DNA of 64,000 nucleotides, from contig CANGOX010000004.1 of assembly GCA_947455605.1 (NCBI GenBank), forward strand, positions 1 through 64,000. Direction: 5' to 3'. How positions within the stretch are numbered: position 1 is the stretch's first letter; each line of letters begins with the position of its first letter. The position numbers and the translations under genes were made by a program. A model generated the notes under the pieces. The model worked only from the letters and a program-made list of their open reading frames with translations. It was not told the DNA's origin and ran no database searches. Shown here piece by piece: positions 1 to 8,351 of the stretch. This DNA is from Chitinophagaceae bacterium (GTDB taxonomy: Bacteria; Bacteroidota; Bacteroidia; Chitinophagales; Chitinophagaceae).

Positions 1-1
1 A

Positions 2-34
2 AAACTGGGTGCGAGCGGAAAAGGCAGCGGTTAA
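2..34 (+). CDS. C-terminal end of a lysine-rich histone-H1-like mini-protein (cut by window start)
   Basis: Frame reads KLGASGKGSG*, matching the KLGxG...G C-terminal signature of the downstream copies; stop TAA at 32-34. Confidence 0.5.
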   Translation, partial: KLGASGKGSG

Positions 35-57
35 TACATTTAAAAAAACAACAACTT

Positions 58-177
58 ATGGCAACAGCAAAGAAAGCAGCACCCAAAAAGAAGGTGGCAA
101 CCAAGAAAACCGCCGTTAAGAAAGCGGCCAAAAAAGCCCCATTAAAACTGGGTAAGGGCATTGGCAATACGGGGTAG
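58..177 (+). CDS. Lysine/alanine-rich histone-H1-like mini-protein, 39 aa
   Basis: ATG at 58, stop TAG 175-177; translates to MATAKKAAPKKKVATKKTAVKKAAKKAPLKLGKGIGNTG. Not in the ORF track (too short) but shares start context, composition and PLKLGKGxxNTG tail with 244..453. Confidence 0.7.
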   Translation: MATAKKAAPKKKVATKKTAVKKAAKKAPLKLGKGIGNTG

Positions 178-243
178 TATAACCTTCGGGTAATTCAGAT
201 CAGGCCTGTATAGCAAATAGTTTTATTTACTAAATCCACTTAT

Positions 244-453
244 ATGGCAAAAGCAAAAAAAGCAGCAAAGAAAAAAGCTGCCCCCAAAAAGAAAGCGGCC
301 CCTAAAAAGAAGGCTGCCGTAAAGAAGAAAGCGGCTCCTAAGAAGGCGGCTAAGAAAAAAGCAGCACCTAAAAAAAAGGCGGCACCTAAAAAGAAAGCAG
401 CCACCAAGAAAAAACCATTAAAACTGGGTAAAGGCACAGCTAATACCGGATAG
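244..453 (+). CDS. Lysine/alanine-rich histone-H1-like protein, 69 aa
   Basis: (A)KKKAAPKKK repeats, tail KPLKLGKGTANTG; histone H1/Hc1-like low-complexity basic protein. Confidence 0.75.
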   Translation: MAKAKKAAKKKAAPKKKAAPKKKAAVKKKAAPKKAAKKKAAPKKKAAPKKKAATKKKPLKLGKGTANTG

Positions 454-489
454 TATACTAAACAGTATTGTTTTCTAAACCCCACTCAT

Positions 490-600
490 ATCGTAGAAGT
501 AAAAAAACCGACTAAAAAAAGCTGCGCAAAAAAAGCAGCCACCAGGAAAAAGACCGCAAAGAAAAAGAGTATTAAGTTAGGTAGCGGCGGCGGAGGATAG
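490..600 (+). pseudogene. Fourth H1-like copy lacking an ATG (ATC at the aligned start position)
   Basis: Frame open from 490 to TAG 598-600: I/M-VEVKKPTKKSCAKKAATRKKTAKKKSIKLGSGGGG*. Aligned start context is catATCGTAGAAG versus tatATGGCAAAAG in the previous copy. Confidence 0.5.
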
Positions 601-609
601 TAAGAAAGA

Positions 610-654
610 ATTAAAATACAATGGCCCTCCAAAAGAGGGCCATTGTATTTTAAT
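610..654. terminator. Bidirectional terminator-like hairpin
   Basis: Perfect 20-bp inverted repeat ATTAAAATACAATGGCCCTC (610-629) / GAGGGCCATTGTATTTTAAT (635-654), 5-nt loop, between convergent genes. Confidence 0.8.
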
Positions 655-676
655 AGGGTTCAAGAGAAGGTACCTT

Positions 677-1468
677 TTATACATCGTCTTTTTTCAACTC
701 GGCAATATCTTTTTTCAGTGAATTCACATGTATACCTGCCGGATTTTCATTATTCTTGATAAAGTCATCACTAAAAATGGCATAGGATTCATCTCCATAA
801 GCATCCCAGAACTCCCAGGTCATAAATAATTCCTTTCCCCAGGTGATCACACGTACCCCTTCTTTGTTGTACCCTGTTATCAGAACGGCATGACCACCGG
901 ATGAGTTAAATGCACCATCTCCCTTTAAACCTTCTTTAGGCACAACCCATACATTCTGGTTCAAAGATGATTTCGGAAGGCCCAATCCTGCGAAACATCC
1001 ACCAAACAGAAATATGGATTGTTTTATCTCAAGGCGTTTTTTATGATCAACAGCCGCAAAAGCAAAGATCTTATGACCCTCAATATCATTCTTGCGCCAG
1101 TGCTTTAAAACATCCAGCGCATAGGCACCGGTATTGTTCTCACCGGTTTTGGGGTCATACCCGGTAATAGCGGAATAGGTTTGCACGATCGCTTTATCGG
1201 AAGGTTTAAACAGCTTGCCGGTGTTGGATGTCCAGGTCATGATTAAATGTCCGGCAGCGGCACAGGTACAGTTTTCCAATTTTCGATTAAGCATAACACC
1301 CCATTTATCGGGTGCGATCTTGTGTCCCCAGTTCCATTCTTCGGGTAACGGCGGCAATTCGTCGTGGTGTAGATAAGCGTCCAGCCGAAAAGTACGATCA
1401 TCCTTTTTAGGCGGATGTTTACCAAGTTTCATTTTTGAATGATCAACGGGCTTCTGCTTTTTTTCCAT
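677..1468 (-). CDS. Papain-like (C1 family) cysteine peptidase-like protein
   Basis: 263 aa; candidate Cys region NCTCAAAGHLI and His region GGHAVLITGYN typical of C1-like peptidases. Confidence 0.6.
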   Translation of the reverse strand: MEKKQKPVDHSKMKLGKHPPKKDDRTFRLDAYLHHDELPPLPEEWNWGHKIAPDKWGVMLNRKLENCTCAAAGHLIMTWTSNTGKLFKPSDKAIVQTYSAITGYDPKTGENNTGAYALDVLKHWRKNDIEGHKIFAFAAVDHKKRLEIKQSIFLFGGCFAGLGLPKSSLNQNVWVVPKEGLKGDGAFNSSGGHAVLITGYNKEGVRVITWGKELFMTWEFWDAYGDESYAIFSDDFIKNNENPAGIHVNSLKKDIAELKKDDV

Positions 1469-1545
1469 TTGCTGTTTCTGAATTAGAAAGACAAGATACC
1501 GAATTAGGCAAATACATTTTAATAGTATCTTTAAAAAAACCTTCT

Positions 1546-3993
1546 ATGCGAATTGCTTCCATCTGCTTCCTGCTATGTATTGTTACCAATGTTTTTGCGC
1601 AGGTTACCAAAGCTCCCGCTTATCCGCTGATCACACATGATCCGTATTTCAGTATCTGGTCATTTACAGATAACCTGAATGCCTCTTCTACCAAACACTG
1701 GACGGGTGCTGATCATTCCATACAGGGCATTATTAAAGTGGATGGAAAAAATTATCGTTTTCTCGGAGCCGAAGAAAAAGCCTATGAAACACTCTTGGCA
1801 TCGGCCGATGAAAAGACCTATCAATGTAAATACTCAGAAGAACAACCCGCTGATGGCTGGATGAATAAAACCTTTAATGATGCAGCCTGGAAATCCACCG
1901 AAGCACCCTTCAGCAACCGGAAAAAAGAAGCCAAAACCTTATGGAAGAGTAAAAACCTATGGATGCGTCGCAGCTTTGTTGTGAATGAGATCAGTTCTGA
2001 CAGACTGTTTTTAAAACTGCGTCATGATGATAATGTGGAAGTATACCTGAATGGTGCATTGATCTATACCTGTGATTGCTGGAATAATAAAGCGGAGTTT
2101 TTTCCGATGACCGATGAAGTTAAAAGTAAACTGGTAAAAGGAGAAAACATACTGGCCATACATTGCGCCAACACAGTTGGCGGAGCCTATTTAGATGCCG
2201 GTTTGTCTTTTGAAAACAAACCTGCAACTGAAGGAGAGATGATGAACGCGGTTCAACGGTCGGTAGAAGTAAAAGCCACACAAACGGTTTATGCGTTTAC
2301 CTGTGGCGGAATAGATCTTTCCCTCACTTTTACTTCTCCGTTGATCATGAGTAACCTGGATCTGCTTTCCAGACCGGTTTCTTATGTATCAATGAAGGCT
2401 AAGTCGAACGATGGAAAAGAACACGATACGCGTTTGTATATGGGTATATCTACCGGACTTTCTGTAAATACCGCTACGCAGACCGTGGTGGCAGAAAAAA
2501 TAAAGATGGATGGTTTCTCCACCTTAAAAGCAGGTAGCCAGGAACAACCGGTTTTAGAAAAGAAAGGAGATGACCTGCGGATAGACTGGGGTTATCTGTA
2601 TGTATCCGTTCCCAATTCAATGAAAGCGGTGCAGAGTATAACACCGGTAGCTGATTATCTCACTGCGTTTAGCAAAGCCGGCGCAGAAACAAAAACAGGA
2701 AAACAATTCAGTTTGAATACAGCGTTTGATCTGGGGAAAGTAAGCAACCAAACACAAGAGCGTATGATGCTATTGGGGTATGATGATCTGTACTCTGTTC
2801 AGTATTTTACCCAGAACCTGAAAGCCTGGTGGAAAAAAGATGCCTCCTCTTCTATTGAGAATGAGTTGCGCAAAGCATCAGCCGGCTATCAAACAATATT
2901 GAAGCAATGTGATTCGGCCAATAAGCGTGTTTATAGCGATGCGCTGAAAGCGGGTGGAGAAGCCTATGCAAAATTGTGTGTGCTGGCTTACCGTCAATCG
3001 ATTGCGGCGCATAAATTATTAAAGAGTCCTTCGGGTGAGATCCTGTTTCTCTCCAAAGAGAATTTCAGCAATGGTTCTATCAATACCGTAGATGTTACCT
3101 ATCCATCAGCACCATTGTTTCTTATGTATAACCCGGATATGCTGAAAGGAATGCTGAATGGTATTTTCTATTACAGTGAAAGCAGTAAATGGACAAAACC
3201 TTTTGCGGCACATGACCTGGGTACTTATCCGTTGGCCAACGGACAAACCTACGGAGAAGATATGCCGGTAGAAGAATGTGGTAACATGATCATCTTAACG
3301 GCGGCTATCGGAAAAGCAGAAGGTAATGCAAAATATGCAGAGAAGCATTGGCAAACATTAACTACCTGGGCCGAGTATTTAAGTAAAGAAGGTTTTGATC
3401 CCGCCAACCAATTGTGTACGGATGATTTTGCCGGCCACCTGGCACGCAACGCCAATCTTTCGGTAAAAGCGATTGTAGCATTGGGTGGTTATGCAATGCT
3501 TGCCGAAAAACTCGGGAAAAAAGAAACAGCAGAAAAATACAAGACCATGGCCAAAGAGATGGCCATAAAATGGATGCAGATAGATGATGCCGGCGACCAC
3601 TATGCACTCACATTTGATAACAAGAACAGCTGGAGCCAGAAATACAATCTGGTTTGGGATAAACTATTGGGATTGGAATTATTCCCGGTAACTGTATACA
3701 ATAAAGAAGTGGCCTACTATCTGACCAAACAAAACGATTTTGGTTTGCCGCTGGACAGCCGCAAGACATACACCAAATCAGACTGGATCATGTGGACGGC
3801 CACGCTTTCCAATAACCAAAAAGATTTTGAATCCTTTATACAACCCCTGCAAAAATTTACACAACAAACCCCAACCCGTGTTCCGCTAAGCGACTGGCAT
3901 GAGACCACCGATGGAAAACAGGTAGGCTTTCAGGCGAGAAGTGTGGTGGGTGGATATTTTATTAAGGGTTTGGAGGGGAAGTGGAAGAAATAA
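1546..3993 (+). CDS. Secreted glutaminase GtaA-like protein (DUF4964/DUF5127/DUF4965/DUF1793 family)
   Basis: Signal peptide MRIASICFLLCIVTNVFAQ; YPLITHDPYFSIWSFTDNLN and the C-terminal GYFIKGLEGKWK match this family. ORF opens at 1435 but the ATG at 1546 with the signal peptide is the likely start. Confidence 0.8.
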   Translation: MRIASICFLLCIVTNVFAQVTKAPAYPLITHDPYFSIWSFTDNLNASSTKHWTGADHSIQGIIKVDGKNYRFLGAEEKAYETLLASADEKTYQCKYSEEQPADGWMNKTFNDAAWKSTEAPFSNRKKEAKTLWKSKNLWMRRSFVVNEISSDRLFLKLRHDDNVEVYLNGALIYTCDCWNNKAEFFPMTDEVKSKLVKGENILAIHCANTVGGAYLDAGLSFENKPATEGEMMNAVQRSVEVKATQTVYAFTCGGIDLSLTFTSPLIMSNLDLLSRPVSYVSMKAKSNDGKEHDTRLYMGISTGLSVNTATQTVVAEKIKMDGFSTLKAGSQEQPVLEKKGDDLRIDWGYLYVSVPNSMKAVQSITPVADYLTAFSKAGAETKTGKQFSLNTAFDLGKVSNQTQERMMLLGYDDLYSVQYFTQNLKAWWKKDASSSIENELRKASAGYQTILKQCDSANKRVYSDALKAGGEAYAKLCVLAYRQSIAAHKLLKSPSGEILFLSKENFSNGSINTVDVTYPSAPLFLMYNPDMLKGMLNGIFYYSESSKWTKPFAAHDLGTYPLANGQTYGEDMPVEECGNMIILTAAIGKAEGNAKYAEKHWQTLTTWAEYLSKEGFDPANQLCTDDFAGHLARNANLSVKAIVALGGYAMLAEKLGKKETAEKYKTMAKEMAIKWMQIDDAGDHYALTFDNKNSWSQKYNLVWDKLLGLELFPVTVYNKEVAYYLTKQNDFGLPLDSRKTYTKSDWIMWTATLSNNQKDFESFIQPLQKFTQQTPTRVPLSDWHETTDGKQVGFQARSVVGGYFIKGLEGKWKK

Positions 3994-3998
3994 TCAAC

Positions 3999-5012
3999 CT
4001 ACCCTTCCAACAAGACCTTTGCATACTCAAAACATTTCCTCGTTTCTTTCACCGCATCTGAACCTGCGGGGATATCATATTCGAGTTCAATGGATGCAGG
4101 GATCTTGTATTTCTTTTCTTTTAATAAAGTAAGGATCTCTTTTAAAGGGGTTTCACCTTGTCCCCAAGGCATGTTGATACCGCCGTTGGTTTTGCTTTTA
4201 CGGTCCTTGATATGCATACTGGAAATGCGATCGTGTTTGGCTTCGATCAATGCCAATAAACTGTCTTTGGTATTGTTTCCGCCGGCCGCAATATAATGGC
4301 CGCAATCGAGGTTCATGGAATTGTAGGGTGATTGACCCAAAGCAATATCCCAGGCAGTATCCGTTGCCTGTGTATGTGCGTGATAGCCGATATATACTTT
4401 GTGTTTTTCACCCAGATCGCCCAGGCGTTTGGAATGGGCAATATCTGCAGGTAACTCAATCGTTACAGATCTGGCCCCTAAGGCTTTGGCGGCTTTTAAT
4501 GCATATTCGATCTCACCATCTGTATTATTTGGATTGAGAGCATTGGGTTTAAAAGCATAAATACTTACGCCGGCTTTTTGATACATTTTTCGCAAGGCTT
4601 CAAATTTATCCATCGAAACCGTGGCACGCCAATCGGCCACCTGTTTCTGCCATTCTTTTACCTGTGCTTTTTGTTCATCGGTCATTTGATTCGGTTGTCC
4701 CGGCACACGTGGCGGCATTTTTACCGGATTTACGGGAATACCCGCAAAAGCTTCTGCCGCTTCACCCATTAATTCGATAGCACTGATACCGGAATCCACA
4801 CAATATTGCAGGATCTGCTCTGCACTTCCGGGCAGGCTTCTGAAAGAATAGGTAATAGCGCCTATCTGCACTCCTTTGATCTTTGAATCTGGGCTCAATA
4901 AAAAAGAACCCATACCCATGGTGCTTTTGCCGGCTATAAAAATACCCAGAGAAGCCAAGGTTGTCTTTTGTAAAAAATCGCGGCGGGAATGGTGTTTAGA
5001 TAGGGCAGGCAT
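3999..5012 (-). CDS. Sugar phosphate isomerase/epimerase (xylose isomerase-like TIM barrel), exported
   Basis: Tat-like N-terminus SRRDFLQKTTLASLGIFIAG; motifs GYHAHTQ, MNLDCGHYIAAG, SMHIKDR. Confidence 0.8.
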   Translation of the reverse strand: MPALSKHHSRRDFLQKTTLASLGIFIAGKSTMGMGSFLLSPDSKIKGVQIGAITYSFRSLPGSAEQILQYCVDSGISAIELMGEAAEAFAGIPVNPVKMPPRVPGQPNQMTDEQKAQVKEWQKQVADWRATVSMDKFEALRKMYQKAGVSIYAFKPNALNPNNTDGEIEYALKAAKALGARSVTIELPADIAHSKRLGDLGEKHKVYIGYHAHTQATDTAWDIALGQSPYNSMNLDCGHYIAAGGNNTKDSLLALIEAKHDRISSMHIKDRKSKTNGGINMPWGQGETPLKEILTLLKEKKYKIPASIELEYDIPAGSDAVKETRKCFEYAKVLLEG

Positions 5013-5085
5013 GATGAGGTTTTTAGATTGAACAAAACGGGTGCTTCTTATGAGTGATAAATATAATCAAACTCCAGAGTAAACC

Positions 5086-5146
5086 AACCGTGCCTTTGTG
5101 CCTATGTGTGCAAATATTTCCCGCAAGAAGGCACAAAGGCACGGTT
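5086..5146. repeat. Intergenic palindrome of the cgcaaaggcgc/ggcacaaaggcac type
   Basis: Perfect 17-bp inverted repeat AACCGTGCCTTTGTGCC (5086-5102) / GGCACAAAGGCACGGTT (5130-5146). Confidence 0.75.
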
Positions 5147-5543
5147 AAAACAGGAATGCATGAGTGATCGCTGCTTACAAGCAGGCTTACGATCCGGGCT
5201 TTAACATTTTCTTGATAACAAACAGCCTGGTTTTTGCATCTAAGGATTGAAATAAGCATTTACCAACTTAAAAACAGCGCCCATACACAATTCTACTCAA
5301 TCGTATTACTGAAAAGAAAAACATTGTTATGAATTGTCCCTTGCGTTCAAACCCGCCCTTACTGGCCCTGTTCAGTTTACCTATTCCCGAATTTGCTTTG
5401 GCACTTGTTACATGCCATAGACTTTTCCTAAATGATCAAACCGCATATCGTTAAAGAAAAGCAAACAATCGGTTTTTGAAAAGATCGTTGGCAACAGAAT
5501 AGGTCGAGACCGTATCTAACCCACATAAAACATTTTCTGCTTC

Positions 5544-5876
5544 ATGAATTCACTGCTGAGCATATTTCATCTTTTAATGATGCTAACGCATAATCCGTTC
5601 TTGCCGGATATGGGTTCTGTATGGAAACAATCTGCATCAGTAGAAAGGATCATAGCAGTAGTAGCTCAACCGGGAATTGAAGCACCCACAGATAAACCGC
5701 AACATTTTAAAACCGAAGCCATTCGGGAAGAAGACAAAGAGATACTTACCCCCATCTTATATAGCCGGGAAACCATCCTGTTCCTGTTGGCAAGGCAACA
5801 CACAGGATGGCCCAGGCGCCAATCACACAGTCTCAAACGATACCTGGTGTTTTGCCAGTTAAAAACAGAAGGCTAA
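5544..5876 (+). CDS. Hypothetical protein
   Basis: 110-aa ORF with no recognised motif; isolated. Confidence 0.3.
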   Translation: MNSLLSIFHLLMMLTHNPFLPDMGSVWKQSASVERIIAVVAQPGIEAPTDKPQHFKTEAIREEDKEILTPILYSRETILFLLARQHTGWPRRQSHSLKRYLVFCQLKTEG

Positions 5877-5891
5877 GGGGGGCTGAAGCCC

Positions 5892-5943
5892 ATTAAAAAT
5901 TAGAAATTAAAAATTAGAAATTAAAAATTAGAAATTAAAAATT
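5892..5943. repeat. 14-bp tandem repeat (ATTAAAAATTAGAA, about 3.7 copies)
   Basis: Direct reading: copies at 5892, 5906, 5920 and a partial at 5934. Confidence 0.9.
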
Positions 5944-6008
5944 GAGGAACACCCCGTTTCACTAAAGCGTAACCAAATCGGAACATAACCTATTAAAAAG
6001 ATAACAAC

Positions 6009-6953
6009 ATGAAAAAGCAATTGAAAACAACCTACACTTATTTTATAGCGGCGGCCTTGTTAATTATCGGCGCAACATCTTGTCAGAAAGATCTTTCAAG
6101 CAGAACCACAGCCAATACAACGGGCATCCCGGTAACCACAGCTACTTCTTCTACCATTACTGTTGCAGTAAACGGCGGAACTACTACAACCGGAGGAACC
6201 ACCACTACAGATTCTGTATTGGTAGTTCATAATTGTGAAAAAGGACAGCATCGTGATTCAGTAGCCGCATCTGCCCTGCCGGTAACCATACAAGCTTATC
6301 TGACGGCCAACTATACAGGCTTTACATTCAATAAAGCGTTTGCAGTAAAAGACACAACCGGTGCAGTGAAAAGTTATGTAGTGATCATTAATTATAACGG
6401 AAAACCGGTTGCAGCCCTGTTCAGTGCCGACGGAACTTTTGTAAAAGTGCTGGAACAGCGTGAAAAAGGTGATCTCGATGGTGATGGCTGGCACCGTGGC
6501 GGTCGTTTCGACAACCGTGATGGTCAACACCGCGATACATTGGCGTTATCTTCCTTGTCTGCAACCATCACAACCTACTTAACTACGAATTTTGCAGGTG
6601 ATACTTTAACGAAAGCGTTTACCACCAAGGAGGGAAGTATTCTGGTGATCACTAAGAACAATGGTTTGTTTGCCACTTTGTTTACCAGTGCCGGTGTATT
6701 TGTAAAACGTGTGGCATTGCCATTGCAGGAACTGAAAGCTAAATTCGCCGATCTAGCACAAACCGCTTTACCATCCAATGTGCAGGCCTACCTGAGTACT
6801 ACTTATACTAACTATGTATTTGATAAAGCGGATAGCGTAACCCTGAATGGTGTATTGAAAGGATATATTGTACTGATCAATTCAAACAATACCCGTTATT
6901 GTGTGGCATTTGATGCAAGCGGAAACTTTGTAGCTGTAAAAGCGATCTGGTAA
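6009..6953 (+). CDS. Lipoprotein with three PepSY-like (BLIP-like) repeats
   Basis: Lipobox-like IIGATSC; three repeats of the form LPxxIQAYLxxNYxxxxxxKA...VxFDxxGxFVKV. Confidence 0.65.
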   Translation: MKKQLKTTYTYFIAAALLIIGATSCQKDLSSRTTANTTGIPVTTATSSTITVAVNGGTTTTGGTTTTDSVLVVHNCEKGQHRDSVAASALPVTIQAYLTANYTGFTFNKAFAVKDTTGAVKSYVVIINYNGKPVAALFSADGTFVKVLEQREKGDLDGDGWHRGGRFDNRDGQHRDTLALSSLSATITTYLTTNFAGDTLTKAFTTKEGSILVITKNNGLFATLFTSAGVFVKRVALPLQELKAKFADLAQTALPSNVQAYLSTTYTNYVFDKADSVTLNGVLKGYIVLINSNNTRYCVAFDASGNFVAVKAIW

Positions 6954-6969
6954 TTGTTTGAAACACCCC

Positions 6970-7031
6970 GATTTATAACGGCAAAGCCGTGATAAATCAA
7001 CCCTCTCTACTTTGTAGAGAGGGTTTTTATT
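6970..7031 (+). terminator. Double hairpin, second is a strong terminator
   Basis: Near-perfect GATTTATAACGGC/GCCGTGATAAATC (6970-6998) followed by AACCCTCTCTAC (6999-7010) TTT GTAGAGAGGGTT (7014-7025) and a T-tract. Confidence 0.8.
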
Positions 7032-7178
7032 TTACCCCTTTTTGCTCAGCAGAGAACGGCCGGGAGGTGAATAAATGTGAGAATGTTATAATAATTTGCA
7101 TAATAACTGTAAGCGAACTCACGCAAAAGACAGGAACTTTATAAACGCTGATCCCTGTATAAAACCGAATCAGACCTG

Positions 7179-8180
7179 TTGTTTATGCGAGCAAAGGCAC
7201 TTATCTACTTATTGATCGTTTTTGTTCTTCCTTTTATTGTAACCATTCCCGTATCATGTTATGCTCAACAGGCAGATACACTAATTAAAAAACTGGATAG
7301 CTTACAACTGAAGAAAGACAGCATCGGAAAACCTCAGTTAAATAATATTACTCCCGAAGCGTATAATGAGGATACCAAACTAACACCTTCATCCTATCTT
7401 ATTTTGATTGGCAGCGATCTGAAACAGGCATTTACCAAACCCTTTCATATGAAGAAAAAGGATTGGCTTAATGCAGGTGGTTTTGTTTTGCTGGAGGTTG
7501 GATTATCATTTGCAGACAGATCAATACAGTCTAATGCTTTACAATTAAGAACCAATAGTAAGACCGTAAGAGATATTAGTAATTATGTAACACAGTTCGG
7601 TGGATTATATGAAGTGTATACGCTGGTTGGATTGGGAGCTTATGGTTATATATTTAAGAACAACAAACTGGTTACCACAACATTCCTGGCTTCGCAGGCA
7701 TATATAACAGGAGAAGCTATAACCAGTGTGGTAAAATTTATTACAGGCAGGCAGAGACCTGATTATTATATTTCAGCAACCGCAAACCCCGAACCCAATT
7801 TTCATGGCCCCTTTTCAGGTGTGAAGGACCTGAGTGGTAATAAGATCAACAGTTCCTTTCCTTCCGGTCACACCACGGTAGCTTTTGCAGCAGCAACGGT
7901 ATTTGCTATGGAGTATAAAGACAAACCGCTGATTCCTATTCTTTCTTATACAGCGGCTACTCTAATAGGTCTTAGCCGGGTTACAGAAAACAGGCACTGG
8001 TTTACAGATGTATTGGCAGGGGCAGTATTGGGTTATTTTACCGGCAAACAGGTATCAGATAATTATCACCGGTATGCCAAATTGAAAGCCCCTGCGCAAA
8101 AAAAGAATACGGTGGTGTTTCATCTTGATTACCGTTTTGGCACCCCCATGCCCGGTTTTATATATAAGTTTCATTCATAG
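7179..8180 (+). CDS. PAP2-superfamily membrane phosphatase
   Basis: ITGRQRPDYY, SSFPSGHTTVAFAAATVFA, GLSRVTENRHWFTDVLAGAVLG: the three PAP2 motifs. Confidence 0.9.
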   Translation: MFMRAKALIYLLIVFVLPFIVTIPVSCYAQQADTLIKKLDSLQLKKDSIGKPQLNNITPEAYNEDTKLTPSSYLILIGSDLKQAFTKPFHMKKKDWLNAGGFVLLEVGLSFADRSIQSNALQLRTNSKTVRDISNYVTQFGGLYEVYTLVGLGAYGYIFKNNKLVTTTFLASQAYITGEAITSVVKFITGRQRPDYYISATANPEPNFHGPFSGVKDLSGNKINSSFPSGHTTVAFAAATVFAMEYKDKPLIPILSYTAATLIGLSRVTENRHWFTDVLAGAVLGYFTGKQVSDNYHRYAKLKAPAQKKNTVVFHLDYRFGTPMPGFIYKFHS

Positions 8181-8351
8181 TTATTCTTAGCGGTCCCTTG
8201 CTTTTTAGCACCTTTGCGGTTGAGCATTCATAGACAATAACGTAATGTTTATTTTAAGTGAATCATGTAAATAATTCAAGCAAAAATGTAATAGCCATGG
8301 AACACATAGAGCCTACTTTTAATAGTTACGTTAAAGTAACCATCCTGTTCT

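Noticed and set aside
240-485. Minus-strand ORF of 81 aa (FFLGAAFFLGAAFFL repeats)
   Set aside because: Antisense shadow of the AAPKKK codon repeats of the H1-like gene 244..453.
967-1167. Plus-strand ORF inside the cysteine-peptidase gene
   Set aside because: Fully antisense to a better-supported ORF with recognisable motifs.
5023-5259. Minus-strand ORF of 78 aa
   Set aside because: Spans the 5086-5146 palindrome; its Cys/His-rich translation (CTHRHKGTVG) derives from the repeat and has no protein-like features.
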